Positions 1 to 8,136 of a stretch of 29,042 nucleotides of DNA are shown piece after piece (position 1 is the stretch's first letter; the number at the start of each line of letters is the position of its first letter). The notes under the pieces are model-generated. The model searched no databases. It saw only the letters and a list, made by a program, of their open reading frames with translations, and was not told where the DNA came from. Both the position numbers and the translations under genes were made by a program. Source of the DNA: JBFMAI01 sp964462635 (GTDB taxonomy: Bacteria > Planctomycetota > Phycisphaerae > UBA1845 > Fen-1342); assembly GCA_964462635.1 (NCBI GenBank), contig CAYWYJ010000040.1, positions 1-29,042 of the forward strand, in the 5' to 3' direction.

Positions 1-1635
1 GATCTGGCGGCGTTGCTGGCGCTGGGACTGGTGCTGGGGCTGGCCTGCCGCGGTTATTACGCGATGCCGTACACGGACTTCCTGGAGTTCGTCGAATGCG
101 GGCACGCGTGGCTGGGCGGCGAGCTGCCACCAACGTTCAAACGCGGGCCGGTGTTCCCCGTGCTTGTGGTCGGCCTGTCCAAGCTCCTGCCCGGCGAGGC
201 ACCGGAGTTTCACGCCGCCGAGTGGGTCAATGCGGGGCTGCTGCCGGTCAACGGGCTGCTCGTGTATCTGATTGGTCGGCGGGGGCTTGGGGCGGGGGCC
301 CGGTGGGCCGCGGCGTGGGTGCTGCTGTTGCCGATGGGTCTGTATTGCACGGCGCACGTCATCGTGGAGCCGCTGCTGACCGCCGGGCTGCTGCTGACCG
401 TGGCGCTGGCGCAGCGCGGCAGCCGCTGGGCCTACGCGGCGGCGGCCCTCGCCACCCTGGTCCGCTACGATGCCGCCGGCCTCATCGTGGGCCTGGCCCT
501 CGCCGAGTTGTGGCAGCGCCGCTCGCTGTGGCGGGTCGGGCTGGGGGTGCTTCTGGCGTCGCTGCCGCTCGTCGTCGTGCTGGTTCTCACGGGGCTGACG
601 TGGGCGGAGCGCTCGGCGGACCACTACCTGGGCCGCATCGTCACGGAGCCGGCGTTCGAGCCGCTCGCCACCGCCACATTGATCGCCCAGACGGCCTTCG
701 ACCCGCGGCTGATCCGGCTGCCCGTGTGGCTCGCCGAACTCGAACCCGCGTTGAACGCCGCGCTCTGCTATGTCCCGCTGCTGCTGGTTCCGGTTGGCGT
801 GGCGGCGGGCCTGCGGGGGCGCGACGCGGGGACGGTGACGACGGTCGCGGCGGTGCTGGCGTACGGGGTCGTTCACACGGTGTTCCCGGTACAGGTGGAC
901 CGGTTCGGCTATCCCCCCGCGCCACTCGTCGTGCTGCTGGCCGGCGGCGGCTTGCGCGCCGCAGTCGGTTGGCTGGCGCGACTGAAGCCACCCGCGGCTG
1001 CGCTGGGAATTGCTGCGGTGGCGGTCGGCCTCATGGTGCTGGCTGCTTTGTGCAATGAAGCCCAGGGGATTGCCACGGCCACCGCCGGGGCGGGGCGCTT
1101 CGCGGACCGCGTCGGTCTGCTGGCGCTCGTGGCGCTCGCGGTGATCTGGGCGGCGCCGTGGCTGTCGGGTCGCCGGTTGTCAGCGGTGGTCTTGCTGCTG
1201 GCGGCAGCGCTGTTGGTCGCCGTGCAGCTTGGCAAAGCCTCGGCGAAGCTGGGAACGGGGCAGGAAATGCGGAACGTCGTCGTCGCGGCCCGCTGGATAC
1301 GCGACCACGCCGCGGCGACCGACCGCGTGCTCTCGTCGCAGCCGGGGCTATTGCGGCTGTTCGTCGGCCGCGAGCCGCCGGACCGCTTCGTTGCCTTCGC
1401 CGACATCGCCGCGGAGGGCTGGCCGGACATTCTGACTGAGTGCCGGCAGCGGCGGATCACGTACATCCTCTGGCACGATGCGCTGCACGACGTACACGGC
1501 GGCTATTACGCGGACCAGATGCGGCTGGGGCGCTTCGACGGGCTCGCCGACCCCGGTTCGGCGCCGGGCGTGCAGATCGAACGGCGCTTCGAGGGACAGC
1601 CGAACGTAGTCATCGTGCGCTTGCGGCCCGGATAG
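1..1635 (+). CDS. GT39-like integral membrane glycosyltransferase, 5' end outside window
   Basis: The frame is open from base 1, so the true start lies upstream; the first in-window start codon is a TTG at 13, but it has no reason to be the real one. The protein is dominated by hydrophobic helices over roughly residues 1-410. It opens with a short loop (YTDFLEFVECGHAW) followed by FKRGPVFPVLV, the arrangement seen in dolichyl-phosphate-mannose-type (GT39/PMT/ArnT-like) transferases, where an acidic residue in the first extracytoplasmic loop is catalytic. A soluble C-terminal part (about residues 420-540) follows the last helix. Such enzymes move sugars from lipid carriers onto lipids or proteins at the outer face of the inner membrane. 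The class is inferred from topology and motif style; donor and acceptor cannot be read. Nothing downstream is clearly co-transcribed with it. Confidence 0.65.
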   Translation, partial: DLAALLALGLVLGLACRGYYAMPYTDFLEFVECGHAWLGGELPPTFKRGPVFPVLVVGLSKLLPGEAPEFHAAEWVNAGLLPVNGLLVYLIGRRGLGAGARWAAAWVLLLPMGLYCTAHVIVEPLLTAGLLLTVALAQRGSRWAYAAAALATLVRYDAAGLIVGLALAELWQRRSLWRVGLGVLLASLPLVVVLVLTGLTWAERSADHYLGRIVTEPAFEPLATATLIAQTAFDPRLIRLPVWLAELEPALNAALCYVPLLLVPVGVAAGLRGRDAGTVTTVAAVLAYGVVHTVFPVQVDRFGYPPAPLVVLLAGGGLRAAVGWLARLKPPAAALGIAAVAVGLMVLAALCNEAQGIATATAGAGRFADRVGLLALVALAVIWAAPWLSGRRLSAVVLLLAAALLVAVQLGKASAKLGTGQEMRNVVVAARWIRDHAAATDRVLSSQPGLLRLFVGREPPDRFVAFADIAAEGWPDILTECRQRRITYILWHDALHDVHGGYYADQMRLGRFDGLADPGSAPGVQIERRFEGQPNVVIVRLRPG

Positions 1636-2098
1636 CCGAAGGGCAAGGGGGGCGGGGACTCAACTGGCGGGGAGCGATTACCCATCGCGGCGTTGGCGTC
1701 AACCTTGTCGGGCCGCATTTCCTGGTGTGCGCGGCTGGAACGCGCGAAAGATAAACGCCGCCGCAATCAACACAAACGCAGATATGCCTTGTTCGGGACA
1801 ACGCGAGAAGATTATGGGCAAGTACCCTTTTACCGTGGCGCGTGCTATTATGTGGGCAGGTTGTGTTGTGCGCGGACGGGAGCCGCGTCCGTTGCGGAGC
1901 GCTGGAGTTGATTCGACCCGTAGCACGGGCCATGTGCCCGGGGGCGTGTGACGGCTCCCATTGGGGCGACGCGCTCGGCGGACCAACGCGGAAGGCGGGG
2001 TTTTTTCGCCACGGTGAAGGTGTCACGAGCCGGCATTCGCCTCGGCCCGTCGGCACGGGGGACAGCTCGCAGGTTCATCGCACGCTGGAGGATGCGGG
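1636..2098. other. 463-bp intergenic region upstream of the hydrogenase genes
   Basis: I see no convincing gene here. The region holds an extended -10-like sequence at 1843-1851, a perfect 5-bp hairpin CGGGC/GCCCG at 1926-1940, and a T6 tract near 2002-2007 after GC-rich sequence. The last two could shape a long mRNA leader, but no known riboswitch motif was recognised. Confidence 0.5.
1843..1851 (+). promoter_or_regulatory. Possible extended -10 promoter of the hydrogenase genes
   Basis: TGC followed by TATTAT matches the extended -10 form TGnTATAAT. No good -35 box lies 16-18 bp upstream, which extended -10 promoters can tolerate. If real, transcription would start near 1858 and the leader before the small subunit would be about 240 nt. 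The motif is short, so this is a weak call. Confidence 0.3.
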
Positions 2099-2983
2099 AT
2101 GCAAGTCTCTCGTCGCAGCTTCTTAAAGTACTGTGGCGCCTCGGCCGCGGCGCTCGGCTTGGGCCGCACGGCCTTCGCGGCGCTGGTCGAGGCCTTGCGC
2201 AATCCGAACGGTCCCACCGTGCTCTGGCTCCAGGGCGCCGGGTGCTCCGGGTGTTCGGTCTCGTTCCTTAACCACATCTCGGCCACGGCCCCCTACGATG
2301 CCGCCGACGTACTGGTCAACGTCATCAACCTCGCGTACCACCCGACGATCATGGCGGCGGCGGGACAGACCGCCGTCGATGCCGTCAGCGACGCCTACGC
2401 CGCCGGCGGATACCTGCTGTTCGTCGAAGGCGGCGTGCCGACGGCGTTCAACGGCAACGCCTGCTGGGCCTGGAGCGATGGGGGCGTGGACGTCACGTTG
2501 CGCGAAGCGGTCACGACGTTGGCCCCGCGGGCCGCGAAGATCGTCTGCGTCGGCACGTGTGCCGCGTTCGGCGGGATCCCCGCGGCCCCGCCGAACCCGG
2601 CGGCGATCCAGAGCGTGGCGCAGGTCACCGGCCTGTCCACAATCAACGTGGCCGGTTGTCCGCCTCATCCGAACTGGATCGTCTACGTCATCGCGCAGTT
2701 GGTCGCCGGGCAGTCCATCCCGCTGGATACCTCGGGACGGCCGACCGCGCTGTACGGCAGCACCATTCACAGCGCGTGCCCGCTGCGCGGCACGTCGCTG
2801 GCGACCAGTTGGGCCCAGACGAGCAACTGCAAGGAGGGCCTGGGCTGCCGCGGCCGATCGACGCGCGGCCTGTGCCCCAACCAGCTCTTCAACGGCGGCG
2901 TCAACTGGTGCGTTGGTTCGGGATCCCTGTGCATGGGCTGCACCAACTCAACGTTCCCCGGCACCCAGGCGTTCTTCACATAG
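2099..2983 (+). CDS. [NiFe] hydrogenase small subunit, Tat-exported (HyaA/HupS/HynB type)
   Basis: This subunit carries electrons between the large-subunit active site and the redox partner through three Fe-S clusters. The N-terminus has a twin-arginine signal (SRRSFLK, residues 4-10) with a short hydrophobic stretch, so the enzyme is periplasmic. Cluster ligands are all visible: proximal C49, C52, C154, C187; distal H224, C227, C244, C250; medial C259, C278, C281. Spacing agrees with Desulfovibrio-type subunits. At 294 aa it matches soluble periplasmic forms and has no C-terminal membrane anchor. The two extra proximal cysteines of oxygen-tolerant enzymes are absent (glycines in CSGC and in GTCAAFGG). 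The ATG at 2099 is preceded by GGAGG with a 7-nt spacer. The large subunit follows 33 nt later. Confidence 0.95.
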   Translation: MQVSRRSFLKYCGASAAALGLGRTAFAALVEALRNPNGPTVLWLQGAGCSGCSVSFLNHISATAPYDAADVLVNVINLAYHPTIMAAAGQTAVDAVSDAYAAGGYLLFVEGGVPTAFNGNACWAWSDGGVDVTLREAVTTLAPRAAKIVCVGTCAAFGGIPAAPPNPAAIQSVAQVTGLSTINVAGCPPHPNWIVYVIAQLVAGQSIPLDTSGRPTALYGSTIHSACPLRGTSLATSWAQTSNCKEGLGCRGRSTRGLCPNQLFNGGVNWCVGSGSLCMGCTNSTFPGTQAFFT

Positions 2984-2984
2984 C

Positions 2985-3003
2985 CCGAAGCGGCACGCTT
3001 CGG
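2985..3003 (+). promoter_or_regulatory. Perfect stem-loop between the hydrogenase genes
   Basis: CCGAAGCG and CGCTTCGG form a perfect 8-bp stem with a 3-nt loop. It starts 2 nt after the small-subunit stop codon and ends just before the large-subunit ribosome binding site (GGAGG at 3005-3009). There is no T-tract, so it is unlikely to be a terminator. It may protect the upstream message or tune translation of the large subunit; that role is inference. Confidence 0.7.
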
Positions 3004-3016
3004 CGGAGGTTATTCG

Positions 3017-4522
3017 ATGTCACGCGTTTCCCGCATTCCCGACCCGCAGCCCGTGACGCCTTCCTCCCGTTCCGGACGGCTGCGTCTGGTCCCGCGCGTC
3101 ATCACGGTGGACCCGCTTACCCGGATTGAAGGGCACCTCAAGATCGAGGTGCTGGTCGACAACCTCCGTGGCACGTGGCACGTCGTGGACGCCTGGTGCA
3201 CGGGGGCCTTGTTCCGCGGTTTCGAGCAAGTCCTCATCGGCCGGGCGCCCTGGGACGCCGTCCCCATCACCCAACGCATCTGCGGCGTGTGTCCCGTGTC
3301 GCACGGGCTGGCCGCGGTGCTGGCCCTCGATGCGGCGACCGGCGTCAACGTTCCGGCGAATGGGCGTATCCTGCGCAACCTGGTGCTGGGCGCGAACTAC
3401 CTTCAGAGCCACCTGCTGCACTTCTATCACCTGTCCCTGCCGGATTACATCGACGGACCGGCCATGCCGCCGTGGCAGCCCGCGTGGACCAGCGACCGGC
3501 GTCTGGATCCCGCGACGAATGCGCGGTTCGTCAACAACTACCTCACCGCGCTGACCATGCGCCGCAAGGCGCATGAGCTGGCGGCCGTCTTCGGCGGACG
3601 ACTGCCGCACCCGCCCGCGTACCTGCCCGGCGGCCTGACGTGCCCGCCCACCACGGCCCGCATCGCCCAGTGCCAAACGTTCCTGAATGAGCTGATTGCG
3701 TTCATCACCGACGTCTGGATCCCCGACGTCAAGGTGCTGAGCTTGTTCTACGACGACTACTTCGAAATCGGCGGCGGTCCGGGCAACCTGCTGGCCTACG
3801 GCGTGTTCGACCTGGATGCCGGCGGGACGCAGAAGCTGCTACGTCGGGGCCGCGTTGCCGCCGGGGTCCCGGGCGTGCAATCCGTGGACATCAACGCGAT
3901 CGCCGAAGACGTGCATCGGGCCTGGTACGAGGAGGGCACCTCCGGCCTGCCGCCGGCCGCCGGGGTCACCAGTCCGCAGTTCCCCAAGCCGGACGCGTAC
4001 TCCTGGCTGAAGGCCCCGCGTTACGACGGCCAGCCGTACGAGGTGGGACCGTTGGCCCGGCTGTGGATCAACGGGGATTACAGTCGCGGCGTGTCGGTCA
4101 TGGACCGGCACGTGGCCCGTGCCCAGGAAGCCCTCAAGGTCGCGCGGGCGATGCAGACTTGGCTGGCCGAATTGCAGGTCGGTCAGCCGGTGTACCAACA
4201 CAACACCCCGCCGGCCTCGGCCGCCGCCTATGGCTTGACGGAGGCCCCGCGCGGCGCCCTGGGGCACTGGCTCCAGATCAGCGCCACCAAGATCAGCCGC
4301 TATCAGGTCGTGACCCCCACGTGCTGGAATGCGTCGCCGCGCGACACGGCGGGCGTGCCCGGACCCATCGAACAGGCCCTCATCGGGACGATCGTGGACG
4401 ACTTCGACCAGCCGGTCGAGCTCCTGCGAGTCGTCCACTCGTTTGATCCGTGCCTGGCGTGCGCCGTACACATGGTGCCGGTGAAGGGGCGGAGCGTCGC
4501 CCCGTTCGCGTCGGCCGATTGA
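3017..4522 (+). CDS. [NiFe] hydrogenase large (catalytic) subunit (HyaB/HupL/HynA type)
   Basis: This subunit holds the Ni-Fe(CN)2CO site that splits or forms H2. The four Ni-binding cysteines are present: C89 and C92 in RICGVCPVSHG, C479 and C482 in DPCLACAVH. E38 in LTRIEGH is the conserved proton-relay glutamate. The HSFDPCLACAVH motif is that of group 1 uptake enzymes. After H485 comes a 16-residue tail, the part a HyaD/HybD-type endopeptidase removes after nickel insertion; that protease and the Hyp factors are not in this window. At 501 aa it is shorter than the usual 530-600. It lacks its own signal and would be co-exported with the Tat-tagged small subunit. ATG at 3017 has GGAGG with a 7-nt spacer. 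No cytochrome b or other partner gene follows; the next gene is convergent. Confidence 0.95.
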   Translation: MSRVSRIPDPQPVTPSSRSGRLRLVPRVITVDPLTRIEGHLKIEVLVDNLRGTWHVVDAWCTGALFRGFEQVLIGRAPWDAVPITQRICGVCPVSHGLAAVLALDAATGVNVPANGRILRNLVLGANYLQSHLLHFYHLSLPDYIDGPAMPPWQPAWTSDRRLDPATNARFVNNYLTALTMRRKAHELAAVFGGRLPHPPAYLPGGLTCPPTTARIAQCQTFLNELIAFITDVWIPDVKVLSLFYDDYFEIGGGPGNLLAYGVFDLDAGGTQKLLRRGRVAAGVPGVQSVDINAIAEDVHRAWYEEGTSGLPPAAGVTSPQFPKPDAYSWLKAPRYDGQPYEVGPLARLWINGDYSRGVSVMDRHVARAQEALKVARAMQTWLAELQVGQPVYQHNTPPASAAAYGLTEAPRGALGHWLQISATKISRYQVVTPTCWNASPRDTAGVPGPIEQALIGTIVDDFDQPVELLRVVHSFDPCLACAVHMVPVKGRSVAPFASAD

Positions 4523-4524
4523 AG

Positions 4525-7500
4525 CTACGGCCGGATGCCGGTGGAGGTGGCCAGTCCGGTGAAGCGGCGGGAGCCGAGGGTCCACTCGGGGATGCCCTCG
4601 GGCCACAGCGACACGGACACCGTGAAGTCGTCGTCGATGTTGTCGTACTCGAACGCCAGTCCCAGGTACCAGCGCGGCAGCTTGCGGACGTAGGCGACGG
4701 CGACCTCGCCCAGATCACCCGTGTCGATGTCGTACCACGCCCGCACCGAGGTGATGTGCTTCTCGGTGAGCTTGTAGTTCCAGCCGCCGCCCACCAGGCT
4801 CATGTCGATGTCGCCGGCGTAACGCCAGCCGAAGACGTACGCCAGCCGCGGGCTGCGCTCGACGGCGAGGGCGACATTGTGGCGGTCGAACTGCCAGTCG
4901 TTCATGTCCACGTTGAAGTCGTACAGCAGGCTGGTGGTGTCGCTGAGGCGGTGGATCAGGTCGCCGGCGACGTAGTTTCGCGTGCGGCTGTTCTCGGGGC
5001 GCAGCGGGTTGGCGTAGCCGTTGGAGAAGTCGTGCCGCCCGTCCGTGTCGCCGAACGCCCCGGCTTCGAGGTTCAGGGTGAGCAGGTCCACGGTCCGCCG
5101 GGCGTCCGCCGGCCCGCGCTTCGTTTGCCACGTCTGCCGCACGCCCACCATGCCGCCGTAGAAGCCGTCGATGGTCTCGATGCCGGAGTCGAATGGTGTC
5201 AGCTCGTCACTGCGGACGTTGCTGTGGCCCCACCAGACGGCGTACTGGGGCTGCACGATGTGCCGGATGCGGTGCACGTCGAACAGCTCGGACTCGATGT
5301 GGTCGTATACGCGGCTGAAGCTGGTGCCGCCGCGGACGCCGTAGACGCCCAGGCCGCGTCCCAGCCCGCCGTCGTCGCGCGGCTGACCGTCCCAGTAGGT
5401 GCCGCGGACGGAGGCGAACGGCACGACGTTCAGGGTGCCGAGTTTGAGCGGGAGTTCGGCCTCCTGGCGGGCCTCCGTGCGGAAGGTCACGTCGCTGGAG
5501 CCGGGGACATCGAAGACGGACCGGCCGGTGTAGCGCTGCTGATAGAGGCGGTACGGCAGGTCGTGCGGTTCCCAGTCGCGGGTGCGATAGCGGACGGCGC
5601 CGACCCGGGATTCGTGATAGAGCACGACGGGGCTGAGGAAGGTATCGCCGATCCGCCGGTACGCCAGCTCGGGCAGGTGCTCGGTCTGGGTGAGGAAGTC
5701 CTGGAGCCGCCAGTTGGCGAGGAAGGTGAGGGCCTCGACGCCGCGCGCCCGCTTCAGGTAGATCGAGGTCTCCGGCGGCTTGCCCTCGAACCACTCGGAC
5801 TTCTCGAACTCCTCCATATAGTGCGGGTCGGAGATGTACGCCGCTTCGAGCGTCGCCTCCCAGTCATACGGCAGGTAGTGCCGGTGCCGCCACAGGACGC
5901 GCCCGCGTTCGGACGTGCTGGGGTCCTCCAGTCGGCGGCGGAGCGGCCCCAGGCTGTCCTCGCCGTCGTCGTGGAGGTAGTAGCTGCGGAGCAGGCCGTA
6001 GTGGTCCTCGCGCTCGTAGTCGGCGTCGATGCCGACGCCCGGCCCGCGCTTGGAGAGGTAGTCCAGCCGCAACGTGGCGTCGTAGCCCTCCGGCGCCGGG
6101 ATGCCCAGCAGGTTCAGCAGGTACCACGCCGACTCGAACTCGAAGCCGTGGTCGCTGCTGTAGGCGGTGCGCACGCGGCGGATGAGCGTCTCGCTGGTTT
6201 CGAGCCGGCCGCGGCTGTACGGCCACCACAGCAGCGGGGCCCCGGCCACGTTGAGCGTCGCGTTCTTCAGCTCATAATCGCCGGTCAGCGGCCCCGCGGC
6301 CCGGCCTTCCACGTCGCGCCTGGTCAGGTCGCGGACGTAGACGCGCTCCGCGCCGACGTGGTAGCTGGGCGTGAAGAACTCGCTGGTGGTGACGACGGCG
6401 TGGTCGGCGGCAAACTCGCGGGCCGAGAGCTGCCGAATCTCGTCCGCCCGGACGTACAGCGGAATCTGCCGTTCGGGGATGTCGGCCCGGAAGACCGCGT
6501 CGAGGATCATCGCCCGATCGTGCTCGAAATCGTAGTACAGCCGGTCGGCCCGCACGAAGCGGTTCCCCAGGGAGAGGATAACGTCGCCTTCGAGATACAC
6601 CGCTCGCAGCCGCGCCGGCCCGCCCGGCATCCCCAGTCCGAGCAGCGAACCGCTGGGGCGCTCGTCGGATGGCGGCGGCGACGCGGGCGGTTGGGCCGCG
6701 GGCGCCCCGGGAGGCGCCGCGGGCGCGGCGGCCGGGGCGGACGACTCCTGCTCGTCGGCCGGTGCTCCCGGTTCGAGGAGCGAGTCAACGCCCTCGGGCG
6801 CGGGGAAGACCACGGCGTTTTCGGCGCGAATCTCCAGCATGGCGGCGTCCGGGCCGCCCGCTTGTGAAAAGTAGACGCCGCCCGTCGCCACGAACACCCG
6901 CTCCCCTTCGGATGTTTGGGCCGGCTCGACCCGCGGCAGGCGATAGCGGATGACCCGCGGCGGCCGTTCCACCGTCGGCCGCAGGTCCGTCGGGCGGGCG
7001 ACGATGGGGGCCGGCGGCGGCCCCGGCGGTTCGCCGCGCTCGAAGGCCAGCCGATCGCGCAGTGCCTGTTGATACAGGGGCGAGCTTTCGAGGTTCTCCG
7101 TCGCGTACGCATCCTGGTACTTGATGATCTTGCCGTGCGTCCGCAGCCCGCGAACCAGCAGCACCGTGTCGAGCGTGACCGTGCCGGCGGCCTCGCGGAC
7201 TTCCGCGTTTTCGCACAGATAGACCGTCAGCGCGTAGAACTTGCGGCCGGTGTCCTCGCTGCGGCCGGGCTCGATCCAGATCACCGCGTTGTTGGCCGAC
7301 AGCTCGCGCGGACCAAGTTCGAGGCGGAACCCGCCGTTGCAGACCAGAATGAGCGTCCCCTGTTCGTCGCGCCACTGCCGGATCCAGCGGGCCCGTAATT
7401 CGACGTCCTTGGCGCTGATGGTCGCGGCCAGCAGCGGGCGATCGTCGAAATCGTGCTGCGACAGGGCGGGTGCGGCCAGCGCGAGCGCGGTCAGCGCCAC

Positions 7501-7590
7501 CACCGCGCCCCCCCGGACGCGCCCGACGCCACGGGACCACGACCGGCCGGCACCACGCCGCACGTTGAAGCACCGTTCAGACCGCACCAA
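4525..7590 (-). CDS. LptD/OstA-like outer-membrane beta-barrel protein
   Basis: The predicted protein is 1021 aa. A hydrophobic segment (about residues 28-44, ending PALSQ) looks like a signal peptide. Residues about 50-420 contain OstA/LptA-like jellyroll sequence (for example GDVILSLGNRFVRADRLYYDF and YVRADEIRQLSAREF), split by a Pro/Ala-rich low-complexity linker at about 277-316. From about residue 450 on, alternating aromatic and polar strands with Tyr/Trp/Arg-rich turns suggest a large barrel. LptD inserts lipopolysaccharide into the outer membrane; whether this one carries LPS or another lipid is unknown. The start is uncertain: the longest frame begins with TTG at 7590, and GTG codons at residues 2 and 10 are alternatives. 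It ends 2 nt from the hydrogenase stop on the other strand. Family placement is from motif style and length. Confidence 0.7.
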   Translation of the reverse strand: MVRSERCFNVRRGAGRSWSRGVGRVRGGAVVALTALALAAPALSQHDFDDRPLLAATISAKDVELRARWIRQWRDEQGTLILVCNGGFRLELGPRELSANNAVIWIEPGRSEDTGRKFYALTVYLCENAEVREAAGTVTLDTVLLVRGLRTHGKIIKYQDAYATENLESSPLYQQALRDRLAFERGEPPGPPPAPIVARPTDLRPTVERPPRVIRYRLPRVEPAQTSEGERVFVATGGVYFSQAGGPDAAMLEIRAENAVVFPAPEGVDSLLEPGAPADEQESSAPAAAPAAPPGAPAAQPPASPPPSDERPSGSLLGLGMPGGPARLRAVYLEGDVILSLGNRFVRADRLYYDFEHDRAMILDAVFRADIPERQIPLYVRADEIRQLSAREFAADHAVVTTSEFFTPSYHVGAERVYVRDLTRRDVEGRAAGPLTGDYELKNATLNVAGAPLLWWPYSRGRLETSETLIRRVRTAYSSDHGFEFESAWYLLNLLGIPAPEGYDATLRLDYLSKRGPGVGIDADYEREDHYGLLRSYYLHDDGEDSLGPLRRRLEDPSTSERGRVLWRHRHYLPYDWEATLEAAYISDPHYMEEFEKSEWFEGKPPETSIYLKRARGVEALTFLANWRLQDFLTQTEHLPELAYRRIGDTFLSPVVLYHESRVGAVRYRTRDWEPHDLPYRLYQQRYTGRSVFDVPGSSDVTFRTEARQEAELPLKLGTLNVVPFASVRGTYWDGQPRDDGGLGRGLGVYGVRGGTSFSRVYDHIESELFDVHRIRHIVQPQYAVWWGHSNVRSDELTPFDSGIETIDGFYGGMVGVRQTWQTKRGPADARRTVDLLTLNLEAGAFGDTDGRHDFSNGYANPLRPENSRTRNYVAGDLIHRLSDTTSLLYDFNVDMNDWQFDRHNVALAVERSPRLAYVFGWRYAGDIDMSLVGGGWNYKLTEKHITSVRAWYDIDTGDLGEVAVAYVRKLPRWYLGLAFEYDNIDDDFTVSVSLWPEGIPEWTLGSRRFTGLATSTGIRP

Positions 7591-7616
7591 CGGCTCTCAA
7601 TCGGGGTGAGGGGCCA

Positions 7617-7867
7617 GGAACAAGGCAGAGCCTTGTTCTACTTTCTCGGGAACAAGGCAGAACCTTGTTNNNNNNNNNNNNNNNNNNNNNNNNNNNNNNN
7701 NNNNNNNNNNNNNNNNNNNNNNNNNNNNNNNNNNNNNNNNNNNNNNNNNNNNNNNNNNNNNNNNNNNNNCTACTTTCTCGGGAACAAGGCGGAGCCTTGT
7801 TCTACTTTCTCGGGAACAAGGCGGAGCCTTGTTCTACTTTCTCGGGAACAAGGCGGGGCCTTGTTCC
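7617..7867. repeat. Tandem array of 32-bp units each holding a palindrome
   Basis: Five palindromes are visible, starting at 7617, 7649, 7781, 7813 and 7845, with the assembly gap inside the second unit. The unit is 32 bp: GGAACAAGGC, a 3-nt centre (AGA or GGA), GCCTTGTTC, then TACTTTCTCG. Units 7781-7812 and 7813-7844 are identical. The last copy has a GGG centre and a perfect 10-bp stem, GGAACAAGGC/GCCTTGTTCC. Unit 2 has one arm mismatch. There are no unique spacers, so this is not a CRISPR. It lies between the LptD-like gene and the tRNA promoter. Confidence 0.9.
7670..7769. other. Assembly gap of 100 N
   Basis: Exactly 100 undetermined bases, the usual placeholder for a gap of unknown size. 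The sequence on the two sides (ending CCTTGTT, resuming CTACTTTCTCG) would join into one intact 32-bp repeat unit, so the gap came from the tandem array and the real number of units is unknown. Confidence 0.99.
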
Positions 7868-7989
7868 GCACTCGCTCGGGGGCATTATCGGGCGAGCGGG
7901 TCACGGGTCAATGGCTTGCCGCGTGGTGACAACTCCGCCGCTGCGCGCTCGCGCCCGCGTCCCGGCGGGAACGCGGACGGGGGCCGAAC

Positions 7990-8019
7990 TTGCGACGCCG
8001 CGGCGCGGGGCCTTATAAT
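7990..8019 (+). promoter_or_regulatory. Sigma70-type promoter of the tRNA genes
   Basis: TTGCGA (7990-7995) and a perfect TATAAT (8014-8019) are separated by 18 bp. The expected start near 8026 is about 37 nt before tRNA-Cys. The box stands out in very GC-rich surroundings. Confidence 0.75.
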
Positions 8020-8062
8020 CGCGGTCACTTCGTCGGCGCGGCGCCGGCGAGGGCCGCGTTGC

Positions 8063-8136
8063 GGTGGCGTGCCCGAGTGGACTAAGGGAGCGGATTGCAA
8101 ATCCGTTTTTCATGGGTTCGAATCCCATCGCCACCT
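8063..8136 (+). tRNA. tRNA-Cys (anticodon GCA)
   Basis: The cloverleaf folds completely: acceptor GGTGGCG/CGCCACC, D stem CCC/GGG, anticodon stem GCGGA/TCCGT with one G-T pair, loop TTGCAAA giving anticodon GCA, variable loop TTTTC, and T arm ATGGG-TTCGAAT-CCCAT. Discriminator base T. CCA is not encoded. Confidence 0.96.

Noticed and set aside
2099..2983. Oxygen-tolerant (six-cysteine) hydrogenase small subunit
   Set aside because: The two supernumerary proximal cysteines are replaced by glycine.
4450..6867. 805-codon plus-strand open frame
   Set aside because: Antisense shadow of the LptD-like gene; the high GC content removes stop codons. No family motifs, no domain signs.
7617..7867. CRISPR array
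   Set aside because: Units are head-to-tail 32-bp repeats without unique spacers, the dyads are short, and no cas gene is nearby.
7453..7929. Open frames running across the assembly gap
   Set aside because: They include the 100 unknown bases and the tandem repeat, and have no independent support.
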